DNA of 64,000 nucleotides. Origin: Chondrosia reniformis (lineage: Eukaryota > Porifera > Demospongiae > Chondrillida > Chondrillidae). The position numbers and the translations under genes are program-made. The notes under the pieces are model-generated. The model saw only the letters and a list, made by a program, of their open reading frames with translations. It made no database searches and was not told where the DNA came from. Shown in pieces: positions 44,601-55,800 of this stretch. Every line of letters starts with the position of its first letter. Within the stretch, counting starts at the first letter, position 1. The stretch is taken from contig OX359196.1 in assembly GCA_947172415.1 (NCBI GenBank), forward strand, positions 312,501 through 376,500, written 5' to 3'.

Positions 44601-47600
44601 AGCCACACATCAATGAATATAATTAAATGAAATAATACCAAAGGCCTACGTATAAGGTCATATTCTAATTATATAGACATATGCAATTACTTACTATCTA
44701 TTCAGTATACATTGTAGTATTGTGTGTATAGTAATTGTATACTTGTATATACCATATGCATTCCCTTACTGATGCATATTTCAGGATCGTTTAACAGTTT
44801 GCTGGTATTTCTGTAATAAAACTCTTCACACAATTCACAGTTATTTCCAGTCGTGTCATGTGTACAATTGTCACAGACCCCTCCTCCAACGCTGTCATCA
44901 TAGTGACAGCTGACAGCATGTCCATAACACTGGCACACTGTAAGTATAAAGAAGTTGGATACAACCACTTATCAAGGTTAGAGCACTGAGAAATGTGTAA
45001 TACATATATTCATCAGTAAATGAATAGATAGTTACAATGTTTACAGATACTCTGCAATAATAACCTAATATGGATGCATCCCCTGCCACACCCCCAGATC
45101 AGATGTATTGCTCACCCCACCCACCACCACACCCACCGCTCAGATGTATTTCCCACCACACCCACCACCACACCCACCTCATTTTCTGTCTCTCCCATGT
45201 TTCTACTACAGTGGTCCTCTGCTAACTGATTATGTCATATACTGCTATACATGCAGCTGTAACAATACTCCAAATGATATGTGTTAGGTCTTACTCCTAC
45301 TAATGTGGGGCAACCCTATACATCACTGGAGGCAGCAATCTGTTTATTTAGCTACAGCTTCAGAAGCATTCCCAACTATGGCTGCATATTATTCAGATGG
45401 AACTGTTTCCATGGTTACAAGGCAAGGTTTAGACTAAATCAAATACAGTACTGCACAGCGAAGCCAATTCAACCTAAGCACTCATCAAACCAGCTAGCCA
45501 TATACGTAGATGAGTAAATACAGATGTCAGCTGAAACAACATACTCATTCACAAGTTTGGTTGGACCCACATACACTGACAGCAAAATGTTATTGCGCAA
45601 TGATTTGGTAACTAAGTACCAAAGCTAAATATGCCTTAATAATGAGTTCAATGCTCACTTTTACACTGGTTTGCTTCTCCCGTAACCAAGTTGGCGGGTT
45701 CCCATGGCCTGTCATTAAAGAGTGGCAGACACTCCTCACAGTTGAGTCCCATGGTGTTATGGTTACATCTGCATATAGCATTAACCTGAGGAAGGAAGAA
45801 CAGTGACATATACCAAGGTGACAAGAACAGTGACATACACCAAGGTGACAAGAACAGTGACAGACACCAAGGTGACAAGAACAGTGACATACACCAAGGT
45901 GACAAGAACAGTGACATACACCAAGGTGACAAGAACAGTGACATACACCAAGGTGACAAGAACAGTGACATACACCAAGGTGACAAGAACAGTGACATAC
46001 ACCAAGGTGACAAGAACAGTGACATACACCAAGGTGACAAGAACAGTGACAGATACCAAGGTGACAAGAACAGTGACATACACCAAGGTGACAAGAACAG
46101 TGACAGACACCAAGGTGACAAGAACAGTGACATACACCAAGGTGACAAGAACAGTGACATACACCAAGGTGACAAGAACAGTGACATACACCAAGGTGAC
46201 AAGAACAGTGACATACACCAAGGTGACAAGAACAGTGACATACACCAAGGTGACAAGAACAGTGACATACACCAAGGTGACAAGAACAGTGACATACACC
46301 AAGGTGACAAGAACAGTGACAGACACCAAGGTGACAAGAACAGTGACATACACCAAGGTGACAAGAACAGTGACATACACCAAGGTGACAAGAACAGTGA
46401 CATACACCAAGGTGACAAGAACAGTGACATACACCAAGGTGACAAGAACAGTGACATACACCAAGGTGACAAGAACAGTGACAGACACCAAGGTGACAAG
46501 AACAGTGACATACACCAAGGTGACAAGAACAGTGACATACACCAAGGTGACAAGAACAGTGACATACACCAAGGTGACAAGAACAGTGACATACACCAAG
46601 GTGACAAGAACAGTGACATACACCAAGGTGACAAGAACAGTGACATACACCAAGGTGACAAGAACAGTGACATACACCAAGGTGACAAGAACAGTGACAG
46701 ACATACATATGATGGTACAAATGTAGGTGTAGCTTGGATACCATTCCTGGGAGTTGAGGGGCTCCTTCGAGTGGATCACAATTGCTCGCATGTCCATAGC
46801 AGAAGCACCAACCTCTCACTACCAAACTATATATCGAATAGTAGTAGTATTTGGGAAAGTCTTCAACAATATCAACACCACCAGGCATGGTGTTCTGGAA
46901 ATCAAATAAGGTCAGCCTCAAATTGGTGATAGAAATTCTGTCAATGTTTTCTTGAGAATAGCGGTCATTCCTTGAGATCATAATATTAGGTGGTAGTACC
47001 CTATATACTAGCTACAAAAATATAAGTATGCATTCAATTTGGTATGAAATGGTATAAATTGTATCCTTATCTAAAGCTCTATAGAAGTAGTAAATCTAGG
47101 AACAGTCCATTCTTAGTATATATTTTTCCTCATACATATTGATCTCAACTATATGTATATACTTAGGAAAATGTCGTCTTAGATTATTCATGCATGTAGC
47201 TGATGAAAAATTTGTATAGTCAAAGAAGTAACAGAAGAATTGAGATATACACCTACTGTATAGCCCTGACCCCACTTCTACAGCTATACTACAGAACTGT
47301 ATCCTTTATCCACTAAATTTAATGATATTGCTTGATTATATAGACATTCACAGTATATACGTAGTAGTATCTTTCCTATAATATTATAGTGTGTGAGAAT
47401 GACATACTTCTCCTAGAGTCTTCTCATTGGATACTTTAACACAGAGTACATCATGGAGGTTAATACTTCTAATCTTTTCCGGAACTCCAAACCGTCTTAA
47501 ACAGTCATCAGCAAAATATTTATAGATTTGATAAGTTTCTCCAAAATTGTTTGACTTTTCCAATATCATAGCTCCAGGCAGGTGAGATTTGAATGTTAAT

Positions 47601-48951
47601 ATAACATGAGTAAAATAAAAGCGAGCCTCTAAATTTAATTCAATGGTTACTACTCTTTCAGCATTTGCAGACTGCCACCATGTCTGATTGGGAGATGCTA
47701 CAGAGTATGGCAGCGCCATCTTACTAGGAGGATGATACTGATTTGGTACATTAGCATCACAAGTACGGCATATATCTCTGGGAAAGCTATCGATGCAGTA
47801 CTCCTCTGAACCATTCAGACCACATGTTGAATTAGCCACAAGCTGGTCTCCCCTTCCTATAGCTAGATCACCAGATTCCGGTGGACAGGCTCCTTGGCTC
47901 CTGCAAACTGTAGCTAATAGAGATACAGAACATGTCGTCACACACCATCCTCTGTATTTGGTATGAGGGTAGCAAAGTGTTGGAGATTTTAGTTGTTTCA
48001 GTCACATGTTGAATGAATACAGCTGCATATTCTAAAACAACCAGTGCCTGAATAGCAATCACAACTATTCCATTATAAACACTCTGATTTGAAAGTTTAC
48101 TGATCAGTTTGGATAGCTTACAGAACACCTCAAGGATTTTGGTACTCTACAGTTGCAGGCAAATGAGACCCAGGCATTCTGTACACAATGTGCCTGCCAG
48201 TGTTTTTAAGTATATACCTAAATGATCTGCTCTACTGGGTAAGTGCCATAGGGAATAATTCAACAACAACCTTTACTTAATAGCTTTACCAGAATATAAA
48301 GCTCTCTTCCATTGAATGCAAACATTAATTGATAACCTATTTTTGGAGTATCACTGCACCCTGCAGTAAGGTTACCAGGGAAATCAATACTATCCAACTA
48401 GACAATGAGGTTGGCTCTCCAGGAGATGCCAATTCTCCTCTTAGGTTTACTTAGACTGCGGGGGTGTGGCCTCCAAGTAGTCAAATATAGTTTATATTGG
48501 TACCTAATTATATTCATAGAGGATAGACAGGGAGGAGAATGAATTGTGGGTGATTGGGAGAATGTAGCAAAACAATGCTGCCTGCTCCATCAAGGAACAA
48601 CACTTCACAGAGAAACTTTGTTAAAGCTGCTGAAATACAATTTTTATTCATAAATAACAATCAAAGTTTTAATAAAAAAAGATTCTTATATATTCATAGC
48701 AGTTTGCTAGATTAGTGAGAGATATATGGTGTCGCTTGTCTTCCAATGCGACGTATATTCGCACAAGATATTTAGTAAAGCACGGGGAAATTTCAAAACT
48801 AAATCTTAGAGTTTTCTGAAGGCAGAGCAGTAGCGAACATATTATAGTTCACCTTACCATTAGCTGTTTGGCAATTGAACCTGCTACACGTGATTGAGAG
48901 GATCAGGAGGAATAGAAAGTACTTGACGGTGCAGTACGCTCCTACGCCCAT
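35689..48951 (-). CDS. Laminin beta/gamma-like chain, many exons
   Basis: Secreted basement-membrane-type protein. Exon 1 (48951-48858) gives a signal peptide ([20 protein letters not shown]). The LN domain is in exons 47907-47408 ([18 protein letters not shown]) and 47011-46742 ([20 protein letters not shown]). LE (laminin EGF) repeats follow, then N-glycosylation-rich beta-like segments (43.4-42.3 kb) that I cannot assign. More LE repeats follow (41.8-40.75 kb), then an L4 domain ([19 protein letters not shown], 40.7-40.1 kb) and further LE repeats to 38.65 kb. The rest is coiled coil with a Cys-rich knob-like insert ([20 protein letters not shown]). The C-terminus [12 protein letters not shown] has a lone Cys near the end, as in beta and gamma chains, and no LG domains. 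L4 suggests gamma; the knob suggests beta. It starts 144 bp from MED20. Confidence 0.88.
38850..39005. repeat. (GGAT)n microsatellite in laminin intron
   Basis: Long run of GGATGGAT units with sparse TTAAT and GGGT interruptions, between two LE exons. Confidence 0.9.
41775..42235. repeat. 51/62-bp tandem repeat in laminin intron
   Basis: Eight or so units of CAGTGAGATATTGCATCATT plus CAGCACAGGTGCATATATAC. Four units are of about 51 bp; later ones are of about 62 bp, enlarged by AGTAAGATAGAT. The array sits between an LE exon and the first unassigned beta-like exon. Confidence 0.88.
43792..43860 (-). repeat. Partial interspersed repeat in laminin intron
   Basis: Only the GATGAAGGGTGAAATTACCAGAAACAGCT end of the element is present. 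Confidence 0.55.
44085..44260. repeat. 30-bp tandem repeat (CCATGGTAACAACATCCTCA) in laminin intron
   Basis: Six units of ACCATGGTAACAACATCCTC plus ACACATAGGT, with late units changed to AACGACGCCCTC. Confidence 0.88.
45803..46712. repeat. 27-bp minisatellite, about 33 copies, in the intron after the laminin LN domain
   Basis: Unit CAAGGTGACAAGAACAGTGA plus CATACAC, highly uniform, with a few CAGACAC variants. It lies between the LN end exon (donor ATG/GTATCC at 46742) and the first LE exon (acceptor at 45785). The unit has no stop codon in several frames, so long false open frames arise on both strands. Confidence 0.92.
47060..47205 (-). repeat. Degenerate interspersed repeat in laminin intron
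   Basis: TCTAAAGCTCTATAGAAGTA and AGGAAAATGTCGTCTTAGATTATTCATG resemble the element end, with an internal replacement. Confidence 0.45.
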
Positions 48952-49095
48952 CACTTGGAGAGAAAGATAACGCTGCACGGAAAAGGTAGCTCCGACGGAA
49001 CACACGACCGACCAACCTCCCTATTGCTACGGCTTTAGTGACGTCACCAAACGTCATTCAAAATGGAGTAGCTCTAGTAAAGTAAAGTGTACGCC
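48952..49095. promoter_or_regulatory. Divergent promoter of the laminin chain and MED20 with a perfect CRE
   Basis: 144 bp between the two start codons. TGACGTCA (49039-49046) is the full palindromic CRE/ATF site, and a half-site ACGTCA follows at 49051-49056. If the laminin start were the upstream ATG at 49005, the CRE would be 33 bp before it. Confidence 0.5.
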
Positions 49096-50586
49096 ATGGG
49101 AGTTAGTTGGTCAGTAGATTATAGATACTATTGCCAGCACTATTGGAGATATTAACATATCAGACGTGTTTGTGCCCTTCGTATAATACATCAGTGCTAT
49201 GTAGTCCAGCATTTTGTGTTGTGCAGGCTAATAGTATCTGTTATATTTGTAGCATATTTCTGTACGAGCCTTCGGAGGGCACAATGGATCCGAGCGTGGC
49301 TCTAACACAACTCCAGAAAAAAGCAGAGAGACTTGGCGGCAAATCTACAGGACCATGGCTGATTGAATGCGAGTCCTACCAATCAGCTCAAGGCGTGGGT
49401 GGGTAGAGATGGCACTGTGGGGGAAGCACCTCCAATTTGAATATTTCTTTCTCTCCGTAGCCAATCCTCCCAAACTGTTGCATCTCATTCACTGTTCTGA
49501 GTACCCTAAAACCTCATATGGTATCATGGAGAAGACTGCTCCCCAACAGACTGGGCTGGCTGTTGGAGCCTGCCTTATTGCAGACAGTAATTTTGACTTG
49601 ATTTTGAACAATCTTAAAGGATTTTATGCTCCTCGCAGAGGGCAGAAGATGGAGGCAAAGGGACATAAATATAGGACAGACAAGTAATTAAAATGGTCAT
49701 TCTTTTATTTATCTACTGGAGTTATATATACTAATGAAAAATCTAAGATACCATTTTCCTACATGCTATATGCCTATTCTGTAAAAGAGCCTATAGGGGA
49801 ACTAAACCTGAAGAGAGCTTTGGATGAAGATACAGGAGTCTTTTCTTCCTTCTTTTCCCTTCTTTCATCTTCTTCTCCACTGGGTCAGACAGCTGTTTCT
49901 GGGAATTCCACCCTTCATCAGTGATCCTGGGAGTCTTTGTCTTTTTCTTTATCTTGATCTTCTGTGAATCCTGTAATGTACATATAAGTATATACTGACA
50001 CTATACTAGAGGTATATATTCTAATGTACCTCTAGGATATACAGTCAGTATATACTTATATGGTATACATATATACTAATATATGATGTACGTACGTACA
50101 TATTCCCAATACCAATATGAAGGTGGCATGGGATCTTTTAAATATTATGCTTTATTCAAATGCACATAAATATATTGCATGTATTGTATTTTAATCGACT
50201 TAGATCCAAATTATGAGCAGTTAACTCCCCTTATGGTTCATATTGTATGTATGAATACATTAACGGAGAGTATTGCTTGTCCTGAATGAGGTAGTTGAGA
50301 GATTTTACTACACATGCCATCCCATTATCATAGATACACTATAAAATTGGCTGCAGTGGTATACGGATCTAGCAGTAGAGGAATCATCGTGGAGGTTGAG
50401 GATGAGAAGACCAGCGTCATCTCTCAGGCGTGGGATGGCTTAGCTTCCTTTGTGCAGGGTTTCCTGTCAGAACCTCAACCACGTTCACCTCCTATGAAGT
50501 CTGCAAACGAACAGACTTTCACTCCTTTAGACAGAGTCATGAAATACTTGCATATATTTGTGCAACTACGCAAAACAACTAAATAA
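49096..50586 (+). CDS. MED20: Mediator complex subunit 20
   Basis: Head-module subunit of Mediator, bridging activators to RNA polymerase II. Exon 1 is only 14 nt (49096-49109, MGVS plus a split Cys). Exon 2 (49253-49398) reads IFLYEPSEGTMDPSVALTQL and PWLIECESYQS. Exon 3, starting after CTCCGTAG (49459) to 49683, has LLHLIHCSEYP and CLIADSNFDLILNNLKGFY. The last exon, to 50586, has KLAAVVYGSSSRGIIVEVE and LASFVQGFLSE, ending VMKYLHIFVQLRKTTK. The order and spacing match MED20. The human protein starts MGVTCVSQMP, which supports the tiny first exon. It converges on CZIB with 41 bp between stop codons. An interspersed repeat lies in the last intron. Confidence 0.92.
49738..49965 (+). repeat. 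Interspersed repeat element, copy 5 (MED20 intron)
   Basis: The most complete copy: ATCTAAGATACCATTTTCCT, GAGCCTATAGGGGAACTAAA, GAGAGCTTTGGATGAAGATA, CTGTTTCTGGGAATTCCACC, GTGATCCTGGGAGTCTTTGT. Confidence 0.85.
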
Positions 50587-50627
50587 CAATTTATAAACTT
50601 GTAAGCTTGATTGTTTTTGAAACCCAA

Positions 50628-52607
50628 TTAGGCCTTGACAAAGTTATGGCTGACTTCAAATATTCCAACAGGTTTCTGTGCTTTTTCATCGTACTCTGTC
50701 CATTCCTGAGTGACAAGGACAGAATATACTCATAATTTTACCATTAGCTGTTCATATAAAATATACTCGTATCAGTACTACTGTATGCACATTACATCAT
50801 CTGTATATAAGTGATTGGAAGAGTGAAGCAGGACCTATATAAATGGCTGCCAGTCTGTCTCTTGGATGGTACATCAGTGACTGATGGATTGGGTCCTATT
50901 ATAAACGCTCTGTCCTGGTCCTTTGAGTTGGAAAGAATCCAAAGTTATTATTTAATCTAAGATGGTTATTGTGATCAATAATACCTCTGGATTAAATCAT
51001 GATCGCAACAAACAACCTTCCTTATCACTTCAAGATGGTTGTTGCAATCAAGTACCAAAAGTATTTCATACACATCTAAACCCTGAAATCCAGTCAACCA
51101 TCTAATTGGGCCATATATAGTGCTGTATGAAACAGGTTCCACTAGTTTAGATAGGACTACCTTATCTGAAAGATTAACATCTTTAAATTCAGTTCCACTC
51201 TCTACACCTTTGCATGTAAATCCAGTCTGAGAAGGGGATAGTATACGCAACAGTTGTCACATGACTATCATGTGACTACCATGTGACTTCCATGTGACAT
51301 ACTCTTGGGGAGAAGTCAAATGGTTCCAGTCCTCTACAGTCAAAGATGACCATTCTTTTAAGGGTCTCACTGTCTTCAGCCTGTGGTAGCAGTATACTGA
51401 GTTATACAAGAAATAAACAAGGATATACTGGCTGTGCTTACATACATTGTACTCTTTAATGCTGTCACTCAATATATCTGTAAAAGTAACAGGATAATAA
51501 CATACATACTAAGACATACATATTACAAACTATACAAAATTATTATACCATATTACATCCAATATACAGCATACTGTAAATCCCTTATTATATTAGCGTG
51601 CTTTTAAATTTAGCTATATTAGCGATTTGACATTTACCGTTAAAATTAGAGTTTGCTAAATATAGTATTACTACTAAATAGAGTACTACTGTAACTTTTG
51701 GTTCCACTTAAATAAAGGGATTTACAGTATAAATGGTACCAATGACATCTGGATCATTAGTACCATATTTTAGAAAGCTTTCATGAGAGTTCAATTACAA
51801 CACAAATGCTCTAGTATAGCTTTACATCAAAAGAGGAAAACCCTCAAATTCATTTCAAGACTACCTTGTATTGGTAACCTTGGTAACACTCACCCACAGA
51901 GTTCTCACGGCCACAGAGGTGGCACTTGGCAACAATACTGGCCTCGCCACGACTTCCTTTTATGGGCATCTTGTCCTAAAAATGGAAATATTCAATAATT
52001 TGTCCTAGTCTCACAGAGCCAGACCAGTTTATAGGGCAAAGGTCTGGCTGTGCAAGACTAGTTCATTCTACCATATAGCATTGGTATAATACAATGAGCT
52101 GATCTGCACATTTACTCACTTCTAATGTCACATACACCCACTTTGGGTTCTCCTCGCCACAGTTGGCACATCTCAACTGCAGTAGGGAAGATATAGCTGT
52201 GAGCAATGTACTGGGAGGTCCAATTTAATGCATGTCTCCCAGAACAGTCTTACAGGTAACAGTCGACCACATAATAATGTCAATTACAACAATATATAGG
52301 ACTGATTGTATTTCAAAAATTATTGGAGTTTGGACAAAAAAGTAAAGAACATTCCTAAGTCCACTTATCTAATAATCTGGTAGCTAGTGAGTTACCTTTA
52401 AATACCAGCGAAAGTCATCTCCGTCGGGTCTCAGGCTCGTGACGTTATCAAGCTGGGCCATAAACTGCAAAGCTATCCTCTATAGTATAGTATACACGTT
52501 AGAGAGAGAAGGTAAATTCTGAAAATCAGTACTCGTTTACTCTTCAAACAAGATATCGCCAATGTAGAACGTATATGCGTCTAATAACATCGCTTTCTTA
52601 CCACCAT
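50628..52607 (-). CDS. CZIB: CXXC-motif zinc-binding protein (UPF0587/C1orf123 family)
   Basis: Small conserved eukaryotic zinc protein. Exon 1 holds only MV (ATG 52607), then [20 protein letters not shown] and DDFRWYLK. The next exons read [19 protein letters not shown] (first CxxC), [18 protein letters not shown] and HLCGRENS (second CxxC). Then come [41 protein letters not shown] and a last exon [20 protein letters not shown] ending NFVKA. Length and motif order match the roughly 160-residue family. It lies 198 bp after the PKA subunit stop in the same direction. Confidence 0.92.
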
Positions 52608-52805
52608 TATCGGTCTAACAATGCACAACAAAGAATCGCATTAAAAAGGTTAAGAGTGTAATGATATCCAAAAGGGGAAACCCCTCTACATAAAGAGTTA
52701 CAATAAAACTACTTGCATAAGAACCACTAATAAACAATATTAAATACACTGGACACATCCATGAGGTGAATATATCACTGGATTAACTATTAAACTGTCC
52801 TCTTC

Positions 52806-55800
52806 CTATGATTCTTCGTCCCCTATGCCTAGAGAACTGCCAAAAAGCTCATGAAGTTGCTGTTTATAGAGCTCAAAGTTTCGCTTCATAATTTCCTTGC
52901 AAGGTCCCAGAAGTCTCTCGAAAGCCTTTACATCCAACTCTAACAAAAGAGACAAATAGACAAGCAGAGATGGGTCAGTGAAAATATAGTCACTCTTCAA
53001 AAATGATTAAAAATCCTCGATATTGTGTGTAAACTTTGTGTGTGCATGTTGACGGATCTCACCAGCACAAAGAACATCTTCAATAGCAGTAATGGTGGCT
53101 GCCCTCGGCTTGTTGGTCAGCAAGGCCAGCTCTACATTACCAGAGGACACAAGTACACGTAAAGACAGAGACAGACATACGTTTAGGACACTTCATGTGT
53201 GGAAGGATAATTTTGATACTATAAGGTTCATTACTGCATAGTTAATGTTAATGCCCCACCCAGCTCTTGCAACATAAAAACCAGCCCCACCCAGCTCTTG
53301 TAACATAAAAACCAGCCCCACCCAGCTCTTGCAACATAAAAACCAGCCCCACCCAGCTCTTGCAACATAAAAACCAGCCCCACCCAGCTCTTGCAACATA
53401 AAAACCAGCCCCACCCAGCTCTTGCAACATAAAAACCAGCCCCACCCAGCTCTTGCAACATAAAACCAACCCCACCCAGCTCTTGCAACATAAAAACCAG
53501 CCCCACCCAGCTCTTGCAACATAAAAACCAGCCCCACCCAGCTCTTGTAACATAAAAACCAGCCCCACCCAGCTCTTGTAACATAAAAACCAGCCCCACC
53601 CAGCTCTTGTAACATAAAAACCAGCCCCACCCAGCTCTTGTAACATAAAAACCAGCCCCACCCAGCTCTTGTAACATAAAAACCAGCCCCACCCAGCTCT
53701 TGTAACATAAAAACCAGCCCCACCCAGCTCTTGTAACATAAAAACCAGCCCCACCCAGCTCTTGCAACATAAAACCAGCCCCACCCAGCTCTTGTACCAT
53801 AAAAACCAGCCCCACCCAGCTCTTGTAACATAAAAACCAGCCCCACCCAGCTCTTGCAACATAAAAACCAGCCCCACCCAGCTCTTGCAACATAAAACCA
53901 GCCCCACCCAGCTCTTGTAACATAAAAACCAGCCCCACCCAGCTCTTGTAACATAAAAACCAGCCCCACCCAGCTCTTGTAACATAAAAACCAGCCCCAC
54001 CCAGCTCTTGTAACATAAAAACCAGCCCCACCCAGCTCTTGCAACATAAAACCAGCCCCACCCAGCTCTTGTAACATAAAAACCAGCCCCACCCAGCTCT
54101 TGTAACATAAAAACCAGCCCCACCCAGCTCTTGCAACATAAAACCAGCCCCACCCAGCTCTTGTAACATAAAAACCAGCCCCACCCAGCTCTTGCAACAT
54201 AAAAACCAGCCCCACCCAGCTCTTGCAACATAAAACCAGCCCCACCCAGCTCTTGTAACATAAAAACCAGCCCCACCCAGCTCTTGCAACATAAAAACCA
54301 GCCCCACCCAGCTCTTGCAACATAAAAACCAGCCCCACCCAGCTCTTGCAACATAAAACCAGCCCCACCCAGCTCTTGCAACATAAAAACCAGCCCCACC
54401 CAGCTCTTGCAACATAAAAACCAGCCCCACCCAGCTCTTGCAACATAAAAACCAGCCCCACCCAGCTCTTGTAACATAAAAACCAGCCCCACCCAGCTCT
54501 TGCAACATAAAACCAGCCCCACCCAGCTCTTGTAACATAAAAACCAGCCCCACCCAGCTCTTGTAACATAAAAACCAGCCCCACCCAGCTCTTGCAACAT
54601 AAAAACCAGCCCCACCCAGCTCTTGTAACATAAAAACCAGCCCCACCCAGCTCTTGCAACATAAAACCAGCCCCACCCAGCTCTTGTACCATAAAAACCA
54701 GCCCCACCCAGCTCTTGCAACATAAAAACCAGCCCCACCCAGCTCTTGCAACATAAAACCAGCCCCACCCAGCTCTTGCAACATAAAAACCAGCCCCACC
54801 CAGCTCTTGCAACATAAAAACCAGCCCCACCCAGCTCTTGTAACATAAATACACGAAACTTTTGCTGACAGCACTTCATGAACTGGGTAGACAATACATT
54901 TGGTGAAGATGTGTTACCAGGGCCATGATGGAGCTGCTCCAGGCCTGGTTACTACTGACCTCCAAAGTACTGTCCCTTTGTCAACGTACTGATCTCAACC
55001 ACCTTAGATGGATCATTCTATAAGGTAGAGGAGAACATGATGAGAGAGAGAAGGGAGGAGGATGTAACTAGGTATATCTCCTTACAAATGTGTTAAAACC
55101 TAAATGTAAACAATTTAAGATTATTAAACTAAGTACATACGTGATGCACGCAAACCATTTGTTAGACTATAAAATCATAATAAGAGAGTTATTTGATTGC
55201 ATATGCACCTGGTTAATGAACCATCACATATAATAGCTTATACAAGTATATCACATTGTGTATATCCTTAGTGACACATGTACGCGTATATAAGATATTA
55301 ATTTATGAACAAAGTCTTCAAGCTATCTCCTCTCAATCTACATACTTTAGGTTCTCTAACTCACCATATCTGTCATGGACACGGATGCTGATCCACATTC
55401 TATGAAGAAGAACGACTCTGCTTTATCTCCCTGGCGGATGACGATGTCACCTTTACTGTAGCTCCTTCTCTCCAATGCATCAGCCACATTAAGCCTCTCG
55501 TAGGGCTAGCACAGGGAATCAAAGACATTATCACACAATCTACTTGTACAGTGACAGTGTATCCAGATGATTATAGTATTAAGTATTAAAGTTCCCCTAA
55601 AACTTTCTGTTTAATTGGGTGTCTGTAAACTTTAACAGAAATACACAAGTCATCATCATTTAACTTATATCTAAAAGTTCCCCTATTTATTTTCCAGAAA
55701 TACACAAATTGTGTTATCATATTTTTAGATGTGAAATATGTCACTTACTTCCAGAGTAGATAGCATTGGAACTGATTCAAGCAGCTCTTGGTACATTTGA

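Noticed and set aside
45590..46981. A 463-codon Cys/His repeat protein and other long frames on both strands
   Set aside because: Produced by a 27-bp unit without stops; LN and LE exons with good splice sites flank it, so it is treated as intron.
53193..54894. Three minus-strand frames of about 550 codons (LQELGGAGF repeats)
   Set aside because: Artefact of the 31-bp minisatellite, which is open in all three minus frames and lies in a PKA intron.
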